Positions 34,143-44,815 are shown, counted from the stretch's first letter. The stretch is 64,000 nt of DNA from Lepidodermella squamata (GCA_047495785.1 JBLDXI010000011.1:248001-312000); one strand, 5' to 3'. Numbers and translations are program-made. Notes: a model not told the origin generated them from the letters alone.

Positions 34143-37089
34143 TCAAAAAATTACCAGAGCAGCGTAAAGATTAATAGATAGAAATCCAGTCAAAGCCAAT
34201 ATAAACACGAATAAATCGAATGCTCTAGGAACCGAGAGATAAACATCAAGACCTGGCAACTTCGTCCAAGTATGTCTCAACGATTTCTCGCCCTTCATCC
34301 TCGCGAACGGCAGAATCAGCATGTCGTACATGGTGATAGCCGCTGTTAGACCAGTCATCAGCAGCATGTATTCTGAGAAGAGCACTCGTTGAGCTGTTGC
34401 TGGGACATTCCGAATGACATCCGACTGGGCTACGACAAGGGCGAGTAGAGTGGTACCACAGAACATTGGCCGATCAGGGACTGATGGCTGAATGGCGAAG
34501 GAGCCGAATACCAAGGCGAGCAGTACGTAGCAGGGCGCGAGGAGGTTGACGATGTAGTAGGTCGGATTGCGGCTGAACTTGAGCCGCACGAGGGCGAAGG
34601 AGGCCGTGGCGTTGCGGCGGCGCATCGACCGCGTCTGGCCCACCTGCGCGACGTAGCCGCCCTCGGCGTAGAACCACACGTCGTTCGCCGCCAGGTAGTC
34701 GTCGTCGACGTAGAGCCCGCCGAAGGACAGGTACTCGCTGGGCTGGTCGATGACGAACGTGAAGTCGCACTGCTGCGAGTCGAACGGGAACGCGCGCAGG
34801 TCGAGCTCGCACTTGGAGTTGAACACGCCCAGGCGCGACCAGTGAAAATACAGCGTGCGGTTCGGCACCGTCGGCACGTACACAATGTCCATCTTGTCGC
34901 TGTATGATTTTCCTTGAATTATAAGTAAATTCGGATAATTTGAGATAACGTGAACCACATCATGTTCGAAATATTCAGAAAATTTCCAGGAAATCGGAAG
35001 ATTGGGATAGAATTAGAAAAATTCTGGATTTTTCTGGAATTATGAGAAGATTCGGGATACTTGAGAAGTACCATTTTTGGGATAAGGTGATGCCATTACC
35101 AAATTATTGAATTCAATACCAAACATCATTGAATTCTGTAACAAATTATTCCAATCAGTTCAAAGTCACCAATTTTAGGACACTCAAAGCCTTTAACCCT
35201 AACCCGTAGTCCCAACTCTGAACAATTAAATATCTCCATGAAATGAAACCTGGTACCGCCGTAAGATGTTTCCGAATCTTTTCACAAAAGCTGGAAATAA
35301 ACTGAAAAGGCTTAGGCAAAGAAATGAATCGAAAGATGTGCTTTGAAATGAAATTTTGAAAAAATAGACAATTGCTTGGAGCTTGGAGCTGTTGAAAGCT
35401 TGAAGAATTGGGAATATTTCCTAACCTTCCATGTACATGTCATTCGTACTGTTCGCAAACAGCAGAGTCGGATGCCAGATGACCGAGCTGTCCGGTGAAA
35501 CAACAGATTCCTGATTGTCGACCCCAGGAGCTGTGTACGTGCTGTTGCACACAGTGACTGCCCACTGCATGAACAGCGTTGCCCAGAGCGCGATTTCCTG
35601 TGACAGCGAATCGATGGCCATCAATCGCTGCGTTGAAAATCGAAGCCAAATTTGCGTGTTGAAATCCGGAGCTCGGTTGTTTGGCGCGATTTGCGGGCAC
35701 TTGAGGATGTCTTCAATTTTCACGAGGGGTATCAAGTTGCCATCTATGAGTTCTGGGATCGGGAATCCCGTCACGGAGTCGATCACGATTATCGAGCTGT
35801 AATCGGTCTTAGTTGTAGTCGTAGTTTTCATTCCGGTTGTCGTTGAACCCCGGGTTGAGGTAGCAGCCATAGTTGTTGACAAAGTAGTTGACGTAGTGGT
35901 CGGCATGGTACTTGAGGTTGTGGCGGCGCTTGAAGTAGAAGTAGAGGTGGAAGGCGCAATTGTGGTGGTCGAGGTTGCGCTCGAGACTAATTTAGTTGAA
36001 GGTGTCTGTGTTGAAGTACTGATACCCGGGGTAGTGGTTGTACTAGCGGCTGTACTCGTACTTGAAATCGAACTAGACGTCCCAGATGATACAGTAGAAG
36101 TTGAGGTTGTGCTTGTAGGCGTAGAAGCGGAAGTTGTAGTGGTGGTCGTTGAAGTTGTAGTTGTTGGGTCAGGGAAAATTTGGAAGGTATATAACTTGGA
36201 AATTAGAACATCTCCACCGTATCCCATCTGGCCCCAGAGTCGAATTTTCGCATTGCCAGTCGCGATAAGAGACCCAAGACCAGTCACATCAAGACTCGAA
36301 AAGCAATACCCCAACGACCCAGGCGGGTCGGCTGTCATTCCGGCAGTCAGCTTATCATCAGCTGACTGGATGAATAGCTTGAAAGAAGCCGTTCCACTCG
36401 AACCGAAAATCGACGTCGCGCCACAGCCGCTTGTTGCAGAGGTTGCGTCAACTGTTCCAGGTATGTTAACCATTCCGATGGTTGAAGGTTCGAATGTTGC
36501 AGAGATTAGACCGCCTTGAATCAGCTGTTGCCAGATTGCGACTCCAGTTAAGCCTCTATATTGGTCGTATTGGGGCGTGAAAGCTCCACTGGACCCTAAA
36601 ATCATACACAGTTAAGAATTCAGTGGAAATTTCCCAATTCTATCAATATTAACCGAAGGTAATTGGGTTTGTTGAAATGAGCAGGCCAAACCACCCATAA
36701 GATCCATTAGTGCGGTAATTCGACTGTAAATCCAATTCGATGCGCCAGTCGGTTATTGAAGCGTCGATAAACTGGAGTAAATAAAATTATTACAATTCTT
36801 TGATTAACTTACAACTCACATCATTGTAAATAATTCCGCCATAATAAACGCTGTTCAGCTCTGTTAACTGCCAACCAGCGGTTGAGTAGGTAGGCGAAGC
36901 TGATGGCGGTATGTAGAAGGTGGCTGTCGAATCGATTGAGGAGTTTGTCGCGTCGAATGACAAGTAGGGCATGAATACGGGTGGTGTAACGCTGTAACCA
37001 GAAGGCAAAGGCATCAGATTGGTTGCCGGGGATGGAGAAATTGCGAAGGCCAGCTCAAAGCAAAGGTACAATCCAAGATATGTGAGCAT
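34143..37089 (-). CDS. Cys-loop receptor E with lectin-like domain and mucin-like linker, 775 aa, four exons
   Basis: The exons are 36820-37089, 36654-36771, 35426-36595 and 34143-34912 (introns phase 0, 1, 1). It starts with the signal peptide MLTYLGLYLCFELAFA. The extra domain has NGSYGWFGLLIS, QYRGLTGVAIWQQL and GYGGDVLISKLYTF. About 110 Ser/Thr-rich residues follow (roughly 35840-36170), expected to be O-glycosylated and extended. Then come IPELIDGN, DILKCP, LWATLFMQW, VIWHPTLLFANSTNDMY and the Cys-loop CELDLRAFPFDSQQC. M2 is DRPMFCGTTLLALVVAQSDV, with Asp at -1' and Arg at 20'. The last exon is GC-rich and almost identical to that of F over about 200 codons, then diverges in the M3-M4 loop and M4. 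Confidence 0.87.
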
Positions 37090-38112
37090 TTTCAAATTTC
37101 CAAAGGTTTAATGTATCGAACTATGCGTGTGTAGAACTTGGCGTGCTTTGCGCATTACTGATTAATTAAGCAATTAAGCGACATATCACGTGGAAGTATA
37201 TTATCGATAAAAAGGCATTGGTAATTAGTGAAAATATACTAGAAATCAAAGTTTTGAGCGGCTCTGTTCAATATAAACATCTATACCCAAGCGGCTATTA
37301 AGGCCCTTTAGCTTTTAAATTTCCGATATCGAAATCTGCTGGGAATACCGTGGAGGTAGGCAAACCCCATGTTTTTCAAAAATTAAAAATAAAAAAAGAT
37401 AGCGCTTGGCCAAATTCTTGCTCGACGCTCCTAACCCCAATGATGCTGGATGCTGGAATTAATTCGACCTATCATTTTCTTGATTCGCGAAATCGAGAGA
37501 AAACATCGGAGCTCTTTCAACATCAGAATGTAGGGCTTGATCGGAGCTACTCTGCCCATTATTTAGAGGAAGATAAGTAATGCCGTTCCCAATTATTATG
37601 CAAATTTAGTCGACTTGACACAACAGTGTGCGACGTACAGGGATTGCTCGGCCTGACCTCCAAGCTCCAGGATCCAAGATTGCACCTTGCAGTTTCCACC
37701 TCATTTTTGGCGGAATCATTTTCGCGAAACATCGGACAATTAGCATACATTTTGGACACTAATTCTCATTCACTATCAATTAATTATCGGACAAAATGAT
37801 TACCGATAATGGACGTGCGTGCTTTGGGTTCAACTATCCCTGCACCAACTCCAGTTCCACTTGAGCTCGTGATGCAGCCAACCTTCTAATACCCTGGATC
37901 TGTCAAAGCAACCAACGAAAATGTCGAAGTAACGAAGGTAATTCAGGGCTTCAAGATACTTAAAAATGCTCACAGCTTGATTTGTACAGATTTGATCAAA
38001 CCGTACGAACTCTTCGTTTTTTACAATGAGCTTTCCAATTTGTTCTAAACACGGACGGATGACGGATAAATAAAATAAATTAATGAATAGCTTGTTTTAT
38101 TTGCAATGTCAT
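37090..38112. other. Intergenic; promoter of receptor E and 3' flank of the helical-protein gene
   Basis: Open frames (such as 37350-37580) lack paralogue or splice support. This lies near the centre of the proposed inverted duplication. Confidence 0.45.
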
Positions 38113-38502
38113 TTAAAGTTCAGTCTTATTAGCCTTTCTAGCGTCATCCTCATACTTGGAAGCAAGTCTATGAAACAGAAATAATTCACTTGTATCGAGT
38201 TTCGTGTAATCTTTTATGTATTTCAGCGCTCCTGTAGCATCGCCCATTCCATGAAGACACTCAGCTATGGACATTACAACGTCGGCCTCACGCTGCCAAG
38301 GTTCGTGCCCAGCCGACTTCAGCTCGTCGATGATTTTACGCGCTTTGAAGAATCCCTCGAGTGCCGTTTTGTATTCGCCGTTCTTGAACAGCTGGTACGC
38401 ATCGTTGTAGGCGAACAAATCGTCGCCCTGCTGCACCGCATAGGCCAAGATCAAGCTAAAAGCAAAGCAAAACAGTCTAAGATAGGAAATGAGTGAAGCC
38501 AT
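38113..38502 (-). CDS. Small signal-peptide helical protein ending NKTEL, 129 aa, intronless
   Basis: The start at 38502 (MASLISYLRLFCFAFSLILAYA) gives a clean signal peptide. The mature part is all-helical in appearance with a TPR-like rhythm: AYNDAYQLFKNGEYKTALEG, then READVVMSIAECLHGMGD, ALKYIKDY and FLFHRLASKYEDDA. It ends NKTEL. Four relatives lie at 45076 (pseudogene), 48043, 53404 and 57006, all minus strand and all ending in xxEL. The terminal pattern resembles a KDEL-type ER retrieval signal. This member is the most diverged. Confidence 0.78.
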   Translation of the reverse strand: MASLISYLRLFCFAFSLILAYAVQQGDDLFAYNDAYQLFKNGEYKTALEGFFKARKIIDELKSAGHEPWQREADVVMSIAECLHGMGDATGALKYIKDYTKLDTSELFLFHRLASKYEDDARKANKTEL

Positions 38503-39092
38503 GAGAGCCACTAGACGTGTGTGGGTAAAATCTAGCAGAATGATGTTGATGAGCAATTACTGCCGACTCAGTTGTTCAACATGAGCGTTGTTGTATGTAA
38601 GGATGATAATCAAATGCCTTTGTTTGTCAGTTTTTCAATGAGCAACCTCATCTTTTGTTTTCGAGTAGTCTGACGCGTGCGTGCGGCATATCGCTGCGTG
38701 GAAATGGAAAACTTCATGTTTTATTTTGAAGGTTGAATTCTGGGTGATTCTTATGAATGAATAAACAAATATCAAGGATAGATCTGTAATCAGAAATCAG
38801 ACAAATTCTCTTTCAAAACATGTTTACTTCATCTTTAACCTGCGAGGTCCGTGAACAAAATTTTTGGCCGCTTTTCAAATAAGCTTTTAACGGACTGTTT
38901 TGTTGTCGCATGTTGCCTAATTTTTTTTCGAATGCTTAGTTGAACCCAAATCACGCACAACCATTATCGGTAATTTTTTTGTCTCATAATTAATTGAAGA
39001 GCGACCAAGGCTAGACATAAACGTGGAGTTTTCACTGAAATTTTCAATTAAAAAAGAACTCGCATATCAAAAAGAGAACGATTAAAAATAAA
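38503..39092. other. Intergenic; promoters of the helical-protein gene (minus) and receptor F (plus)
   Basis: The two genes diverge from this spacer. No other gene was seen. Confidence 0.5.
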
Positions 39093-41992
39093 ATGCTGTT
39101 ATACATTTTCGTACAATGTTCAATCTTAACTTGTATCTTCGCGTTGGACCCGTTACCAGCAACAGATTTGCTAGCTCTACCAATAGGGTTAGTCGCAACC
39201 TATCTGCCGCACGTTTCCTTTGACACTACGAACGCATCGATAACTTCGAGTGGCAGCTTTACGTTGGTGGGCGGGGCTGGTTACACGGCATCAGGTTACC
39301 AGCTAACCCAGCTGAATTCGGTCTCATTTGGTGGCGGAGGCTCGACAGGGGTGGGCATATTCATAATTAGCTGTACAACACCAATATTTCTCATTCTTGA
39401 AGCTTATCAACGCCACTGCATTTGACTGGCGATTCGAACTTGACCTGAAATCAAATTACAGGACCAACGGCTCTTTTGGCTGGTTTGGCTTCATAATATC
39501 ATCAAGTTCACTGCTTTTCTGTAAGGTTTCCCACTTATGAACTTCAAATTTATAATGATTCATGTTTCATAGCCGCTTCTGGAAATGCAGGATCCCAATA
39601 TGACAAGTATTCTGGCCTGTCGGGCATAGCTATCTGGCAGAAACTGTCGAGTCCGGGCCAACTTTATGCAGAATACGTGCCAACCAGTTCTGGTACGGCA
39701 GTTTTTGTGCCAGGCAGCCCAGCCGCGAGTTGCAATTTCACTTCGATCTTCAACTCAACGGGCGTAGCAAACTTCAAGCTACTGATCCAGTCAGTTGGTG
39801 ACGCAATTACGGTCGTTGCTGCAACAGATCCAGCTTATTCGAAGGTTGCCTGCATTACCAGTTTGAGTGTATCTGGTCTGGGGGCGAAAATTGCTGGTGG
39901 AGGGGTGAAGATAAGGATAGTTGGCCTGCTAGGGTTTGGAGGAGATGTTTTATTGACGAAAATGTACGGGTTCGAGTTGGATGCGGAACCTTCTACCTCG
40001 ACTCCCTCAACCTCAACCTCGACCTCCACCACTTCGACTACAACGTCTACTACAACTTCACGGCCATCCACTTCGACGTCAACTACGAGTCCTGTGGTTA
40101 CTACAACACCCACCACTACGATAAGTACTACTACCCCGAGATCGACTCCCTCCACTTCAGCTACACTAACGGTCGGAGCCTCATCAGTGACATCGACTGA
40201 AGCAACAACTTCTACAGCTACACAAAGTATATCAACATCAACGGAAACCTCTTCCTCAGCATCAACAGGAACAGCCTCAAGTTCCACCACCTCGGATACT
40301 CCTTCGACAACCTCAGCTACAACAGTGAAGCCATCGACTGTGTCAACAACTGCAAGTTCCTCTTCGGTAACGGCAAGCTCGAGTACATCTTCTTCAACCG
40401 CGGCTGAGACAACTTCTTCTACTTCAACCTTAACAACCTCTACAAAAGCTCCAACTTCTACTTTGAAAGCAACTTCGGCGCCTCAAGTAGAAATCGACTC
40501 TCAGACTGGCTTCCCGATTCCAGAGCTGATCGACGGCAACCTTTACCCTTCCGTGACCGTTGAAGATCTCCTAAAGTGCCCTCAAATCGCTACATCAGTT
40601 CGAGCCCCAGATTTCAACACGCAAATTTGGCTTCGTTTTTCAACACAGCGGTTGATGGCTATCGATTCGCTGTCTCAGGAAATTGCGCTCTGGGCAACAT
40701 TGTTCATGCAATGGTCCGTTACAGCTTGCAATAGCACGTACACTGCACCGGGCGTGAATAATAAAGAAGCCGTTGTTTCATCAGATAGTTCGGTCATCTG
40801 GCACCCGACTTTGTTGTTTGCAAACAGCACGAACGATATGTACATGGAAGGTTAGAAAAATATTATCCTTCGAGCGGTTAAAGCTTACGACGGTACCAAG
40901 TTTCATTTTATTCGGTTATTAATTGCTTAGGGTTAGGGTTAGGGTTAGGTTAAGGTTGAGATAGTGGCCGGGTCTTGAATCTTAAAATTGGGGGACATGA
41001 AACTGATTGGAGTAATTTGTTACAGAATTCGATGATGCTTGGTACTGAATTTAAAAATTTGGTAATGATTTCACTTTATATCCCAAAAATTATAATTCCC
41101 AGTATCCCTGTATGCTTCCACAAAATTCCAGAATTTTTCTGATTTTCCTGGAATTTTCTGAATATTTCAAACGCGATGTGGTTCACGTGATCTCAAACCC
41201 TCCAATTTTCTGTTAATTCTAGGAAAATCATACAGCGACAAGATGGACATTGTGTACGTGCCGACGGTGCCGAACCGCACGCTGTACTTCCACTGGTCGC
41301 GCCTGGGCGTGTTCAACTCCAAGTGCGAGCTCGACCTGCGCGCGTTCCCGTTCGACTCGCAGCAGTGCGACTTCACTTTCGTCATCGACCAGCCCAGTGA
41401 GTACCTGTCCTTCGGCGGGCTCTACGTCGACGACGACTACCTGGCGGCGAACGACGTGTGGTTCTACGCCGAGGGCGGCTACGTCGCGCAGGTGGGCCAG
41501 ACACGGTCGATGCGCCGCCGCAACGCCACGGCCTCCTTCGCCCTCGTGCGGCTCAAGTTCAGCCGCAATCCGACCTACTACATCGTCAACCTCCTCGCGC
41601 CCTGCTACGTGTTGCTCGCCTTGGTCTTCGGTTCCTTCGCCATTCAGCCGTCAGTCCCTGATCGGCCCATGTTCTGTGGTACCACTCTACTCGCCCTTGT
41701 TGTAGCCCAGTCTGATGTCATTCGGAATGTCCCAGCTACGGCTCAGCGAGTGCTCTTCTCTGAGTACATGCTGCTGATGACTGGCCTAACAGCGGCTATC
41801 ACCATGTATGACATGCTCATTCTGCCATTCGCGAGGATGAAGGGCGAGAAATCGCTGAGAAATATCGAGACTAAGTTACCAGGTCTAGAGGCCTATCTCT
41901 CCCTACCGAGAGCATTCGATTTGATGGCTTTTCTTTTTGCATTGACCGCTTTTCTTTTAATCAATCTATACGCTTGTTTGGTTATATTTTGA
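39093..41992 (+). CDS. Cys-loop receptor F with lectin-like domain and mucin-like linker, 807 aa, four exons
   Basis: The exons are 39093-39350, 39403-39520, 39573-40850 and 41223-41992, with the same phases as E (0, 1, 1) and the same 118-nt second and 770-nt last exons. The acceptor of exon 2 is an unusual CTTGAAG. The signal peptide is MLLYIFVQCSILTCIFA. The extra domain has NGSFGWFGFIISS, YSGLSGIAIWQKL and GFGGDVLLTKMYGF. A Ser/Thr-rich linker of about 150 residues (40010-40480) is longer than in E. Then come IPELIDGN, DLLKCP, VIWHPTLLFANSTNDMY, the Cys-loop CELDLRAFPFDSQQC and M2 DRPMFCGTTLLALVVAQSDV. It is the mirror partner of E. Confidence 0.87.
40927..40949 (+). repeat. Short interstitial TTAGGG telomere-like array in the last intron of receptor F
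   Basis: About three and a half TTAGGG units occur in the 372-bp last intron. The homologous intron of E has a shorter CCCTAACCC remnant near 35197-35206 in the mirrored orientation. Confidence 0.7.
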
Positions 41993-42778
41993 TTTTCTGC
42001 ACTCCTTTGTAATCGAAGCCAAAATTTCGGGCGATTAATCTTTAAGAATCTCAAAGGTCTAGCTGGATCACTAAATAAATGTGAAACTTTCGTAATAAAG
42101 CATTCATACAACTATTTGTAACTGTATACTGTGTACTGTATAACTATTTGATGTAATCCGCATCGGGCGAATTAACATCATCCCGCTCGAAAGCGTTGAA
42201 GACCAGGCAGCGCGGCGGCGAGGTCGTTTGTCGGGCCCTCCACAAAACAGATGGCTTCAAAGCAGGATAAACGCACTTAACAGTCCTCCCAGCAGGCACA
42301 GCCTCTGGTTTTCAACCAATGAACTAACCTGATGGTCAGCCGCTCTAGCTTTTCACACCGAAAATTGAGGAACATGAGTCATTGAAACTCCGTAATGTAG
42401 CTCAATTTGGGCCAGAATGTCCTTTTTCGAAAATTTCCCAAAATTTGAAAGCCGGGCTTTCAATGTCATGATGAGCCCATAGTCAGAAAATTACGTAGAA
42501 TGGTATCGTAATTAATTCGATTTATTGATGCTTCGCGTATGCACCGCTTTTTGGATTATCCAGCTTTGAAGCCCTCTGCTTTGTGGGGGACTCCGCCACT
42601 TGTTTGAGGCTGCATGGAGAATCCACAAGAAAATAAGACAGTTAGTCCTCTATCTTGTTATGGATTTTTTTAAGCATATTTATTGGCAATAGATTGCGAC
42701 TTCTCTGCTCAGTTCTCAGCAGTCAGGAGAATGACGAAACAGCAGTTGCCGAGAACGAAGCCAATAAGAACGATAACA
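41993..42778. other. Intergenic after receptor F
   Basis: A stretch near 42064-42165 (GTGAAACTTTCGTAATAAAGC and onward to TGTAATCCGCATCG) resembles one at 45865-45925, so it is a dispersed or duplicated block. No gene was seen. Confidence 0.4.
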
Positions 42779-43046
42779 ATTCACTAGGAAAAAAATATAG
42801 CTTTTTAGCTCAGGACCCCTCGAAATGCTCTTGCTAATAATACGTACCCTTATTTAGCGTTTTTGGCTATTTAGCCATGAACATTTAGCCATAATTCATT
42901 GTTAAAGGATTAAAGGATTACGAACACAATGGTTGAACATGGCTAAATAGCTAAAAATAGCTAAATAAGGGTACGGGAACGAGATTTCTAGCAATAGCAT
43001 ATCGAGGGGTCCTGAGCTAAAAAGCTATATTTTTTTCCTAGTGAAT
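42779..43046. mobile_element. MITE-like inverted repeat element, about 268 bp
   Basis: The left end ATTCACTAGGAAAAAAATAT is mirrored at the right end, and pairing continues over about 60-100 bp through GCTCAGGACCCCTCG and TACCCTTATTTAGC. Pairing of the inner arms is imperfect. No coding capacity. Confidence 0.7.
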
Positions 43047-43612
43047 CAAAATCGAGAGTTCTAGAGATTGGTGGAACCGCGGCTGAGCTAATGGCCGTCG
43101 GACAGCCGTGCCTGATGAGAGGAGATTTAGCGGCTACCATGAAGCTATTCGAATCGGCCGCAAGCAAAGAAAATGCGTGATTTGGAAATCGAACAACTTT
43201 TACGTGGCGTTTATCAAATTACGTAAAAAAGCTGGCGTGCTCAACAAGTTTTTCCGGGGAAAAAAGTAGTACTGACCTAGATAACCCACATCTAACCACA
43301 GTCCTCAATGAAGGCCTTTACGTAACTTGATTAAAATATCAATGATAAAAAAAACGGACAGCGAATTTCAAAATAAGCGTGTTCCATTTACTAACATGAG
43401 TAAGAATCGGGTTTATAGCACAAAAACGGTCAAATTAGTGTCAAATAACGGTCAAATTTATTGAGAATTAAATTAGTGATTTTCCGTCGTGAATTTAATG
43501 ATAAAAAGTCTTATCGCAAGGAGACGTGGTACGCTAAATTTTTATCAGTGTCGTGAAGACATTAAAAGCCTTGGCAAAATAGGTACATTTGCCAACAAAA
43601 AATATCGCAAAA
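43047..43612. other. Intergenic; promoter of the 43613 gene
   Basis: No gene was seen. The leader just before the ATG (AATATCGCAAAAATGGA) is shared with the 46488 gene. Confidence 0.45.
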
Positions 43613-44815
43613 ATGGATATCGTCACTACGACTCCAATACCAACAGAAGCTCCCGCGAGTTACGATGCTGAGGCTCACAAAGAGCCACGGCCCAGCTATC
43701 CGGCCCCTGCCCAGCCAGCCCCTATCGCTATCCAAGTTCCAGCCGACGTTGAGCCAGCGCCAGCCACGCAAACCGACGGGGAACATTATGAGGAACAAAT
43801 CCCACTGTTCGAAAGAACGCGCAGGATCTGGATTGTTAAATTGTTGCTCTGCCTCTTCAGCGTCAGCCATCCAGTCCTAATCATTGCCATCGCCTGTCTT
43901 TTCTTCACAGATTCAACGTGCATTAACACGTGCCGTTACAACAAGCAATGCTACGAGGACTGTTTCGACAATTTTAACATCATTTTACCGGCGATAATTG
44001 GCTCGATCCTGACTGCAATTTTCTCAGTATACATCGCCTCAATGTGGTTCATTGCAGAGGCGAAAACGATACCGAAAGTGAAGATGCTTTACATAGGCGA
44101 TTTCATTGTAATGCTGATGACTGATGTAACCCTGGTAGTTTTTCTCGGGATAGCTGGCGAAACAAGAGATCAGGTCTTGTTAGGGATTCAAATTGTCGCA
44201 GCTCTTGTTGTCATTCCAATCGCCGTCCTGTTCATTATTTTGGCCTGTTTTACAAACTGGCATGGAGAGCGCCCAGTTCGCAGGGCTGTTCATTCAGAAT
44301 TTTCGATTTACTGGCGAAACTTCCACGCTATTGGTCCGATAATTTCGATAATTTATATGACGTTGACACTCGTTTTAATTCCACTTATTATCTCCCAGAT
44401 ATTTTATGAGGAAATTTATAATAAGAGTTTCATCCCTTCAATTGCTGTTAAACCTCAATATTACAGGCGGGACATACTGAATGCTGCTTCGGGTGATTTG
44501 TCACTTTCAGTGGGCTACTTCTTGTTTGTGCTTCTGCTAATGATTTCTGTTAAGCCTTTCACGCGATTTTATTCGTCTCGTAACGATATGCTTTTAAATT
44601 TAGCTGTTCGAGTATTCTGCTTGATTCTAGTGCTCACGACTTCGATTTTGCTAAACACGATTAGGAGTGATGCTGCTGAGATTGTATTTTCGTGGATAAT
44701 TACTGTAATGTTCGCCATCGACCTGACTATGCACAAGTTTCCTTGGTGCCACGAGACTACTTCGGCTGCGCTTTCTTTAAACAACATTGGCAAATCTTCT
44801 GTAGCTTGTGATTAA
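43613..44815 (+). CDS. Eight-pass membrane protein, PY-tail family member 2, 400 aa, intronless
   Basis: The start at 43613 (MDIVTTTPIP) matches the paralogue starts. The proline-rich tail is present, but its two sites read PASY and RPSY, so neither keeps the PPxY core seen in the other two copies. About eight membrane helices follow, with CINTC and CYEDC in the first outer loop. It is closest to 46488-47732 across the hydrophobic core (for example RLYSS/RFYSS and a run ending IASMWFIAEAKT). It sits tail-to-tail with the broken helical-protein copy at 45076. Function unknown. Confidence 0.85.
   Translation: MDIVTTTPIPTEAPASYDAEAHKEPRPSYPAPAQPAPIAIQVPADVEPAPATQTDGEHYEEQIPLFERTRRIWIVKLLLCLFSVSHPVLIIAIACLFFTDSTCINTCRYNKQCYEDCFDNFNIILPAIIGSILTAIFSVYIASMWFIAEAKTIPKVKMLYIGDFIVMLMTDVTLVVFLGIAGETRDQVLLGIQIVAALVVIPIAVLFIILACFTNWHGERPVRRAVHSEFSIYWRNFHAIGPIISIIYMTLTLVLIPLIISQIFYEEIYNKSFIPSIAVKPQYYRRDILNAASGDLSLSVGYFLFVLLLMISVKPFTRFYSSRNDMLLNLAVRVFCLILVLTTSILLNTIRSDAAEIVFSWIITVMFAIDLTMHKFPWCHETTSAALSLNNIGKSSVACD

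Noticed and set aside
34430-34885. 151-codon Arg/Ser/Thr-rich frame, with a twin at 41250-41705
   Set aside because: Out-of-frame reading of the GC-rich last exons of E and F. It is kept open by GC bias and not supported by conservation beyond that of the overlapping real exon.
35896-36519. 207-codon plus-strand open frame rich in Val and Glu
   Set aside because: It is the antisense of the Ser/Thr-rich linker of receptor E; low-complexity codons stay open on the opposite strand. The same applies to 39835-40290 opposite receptor F.
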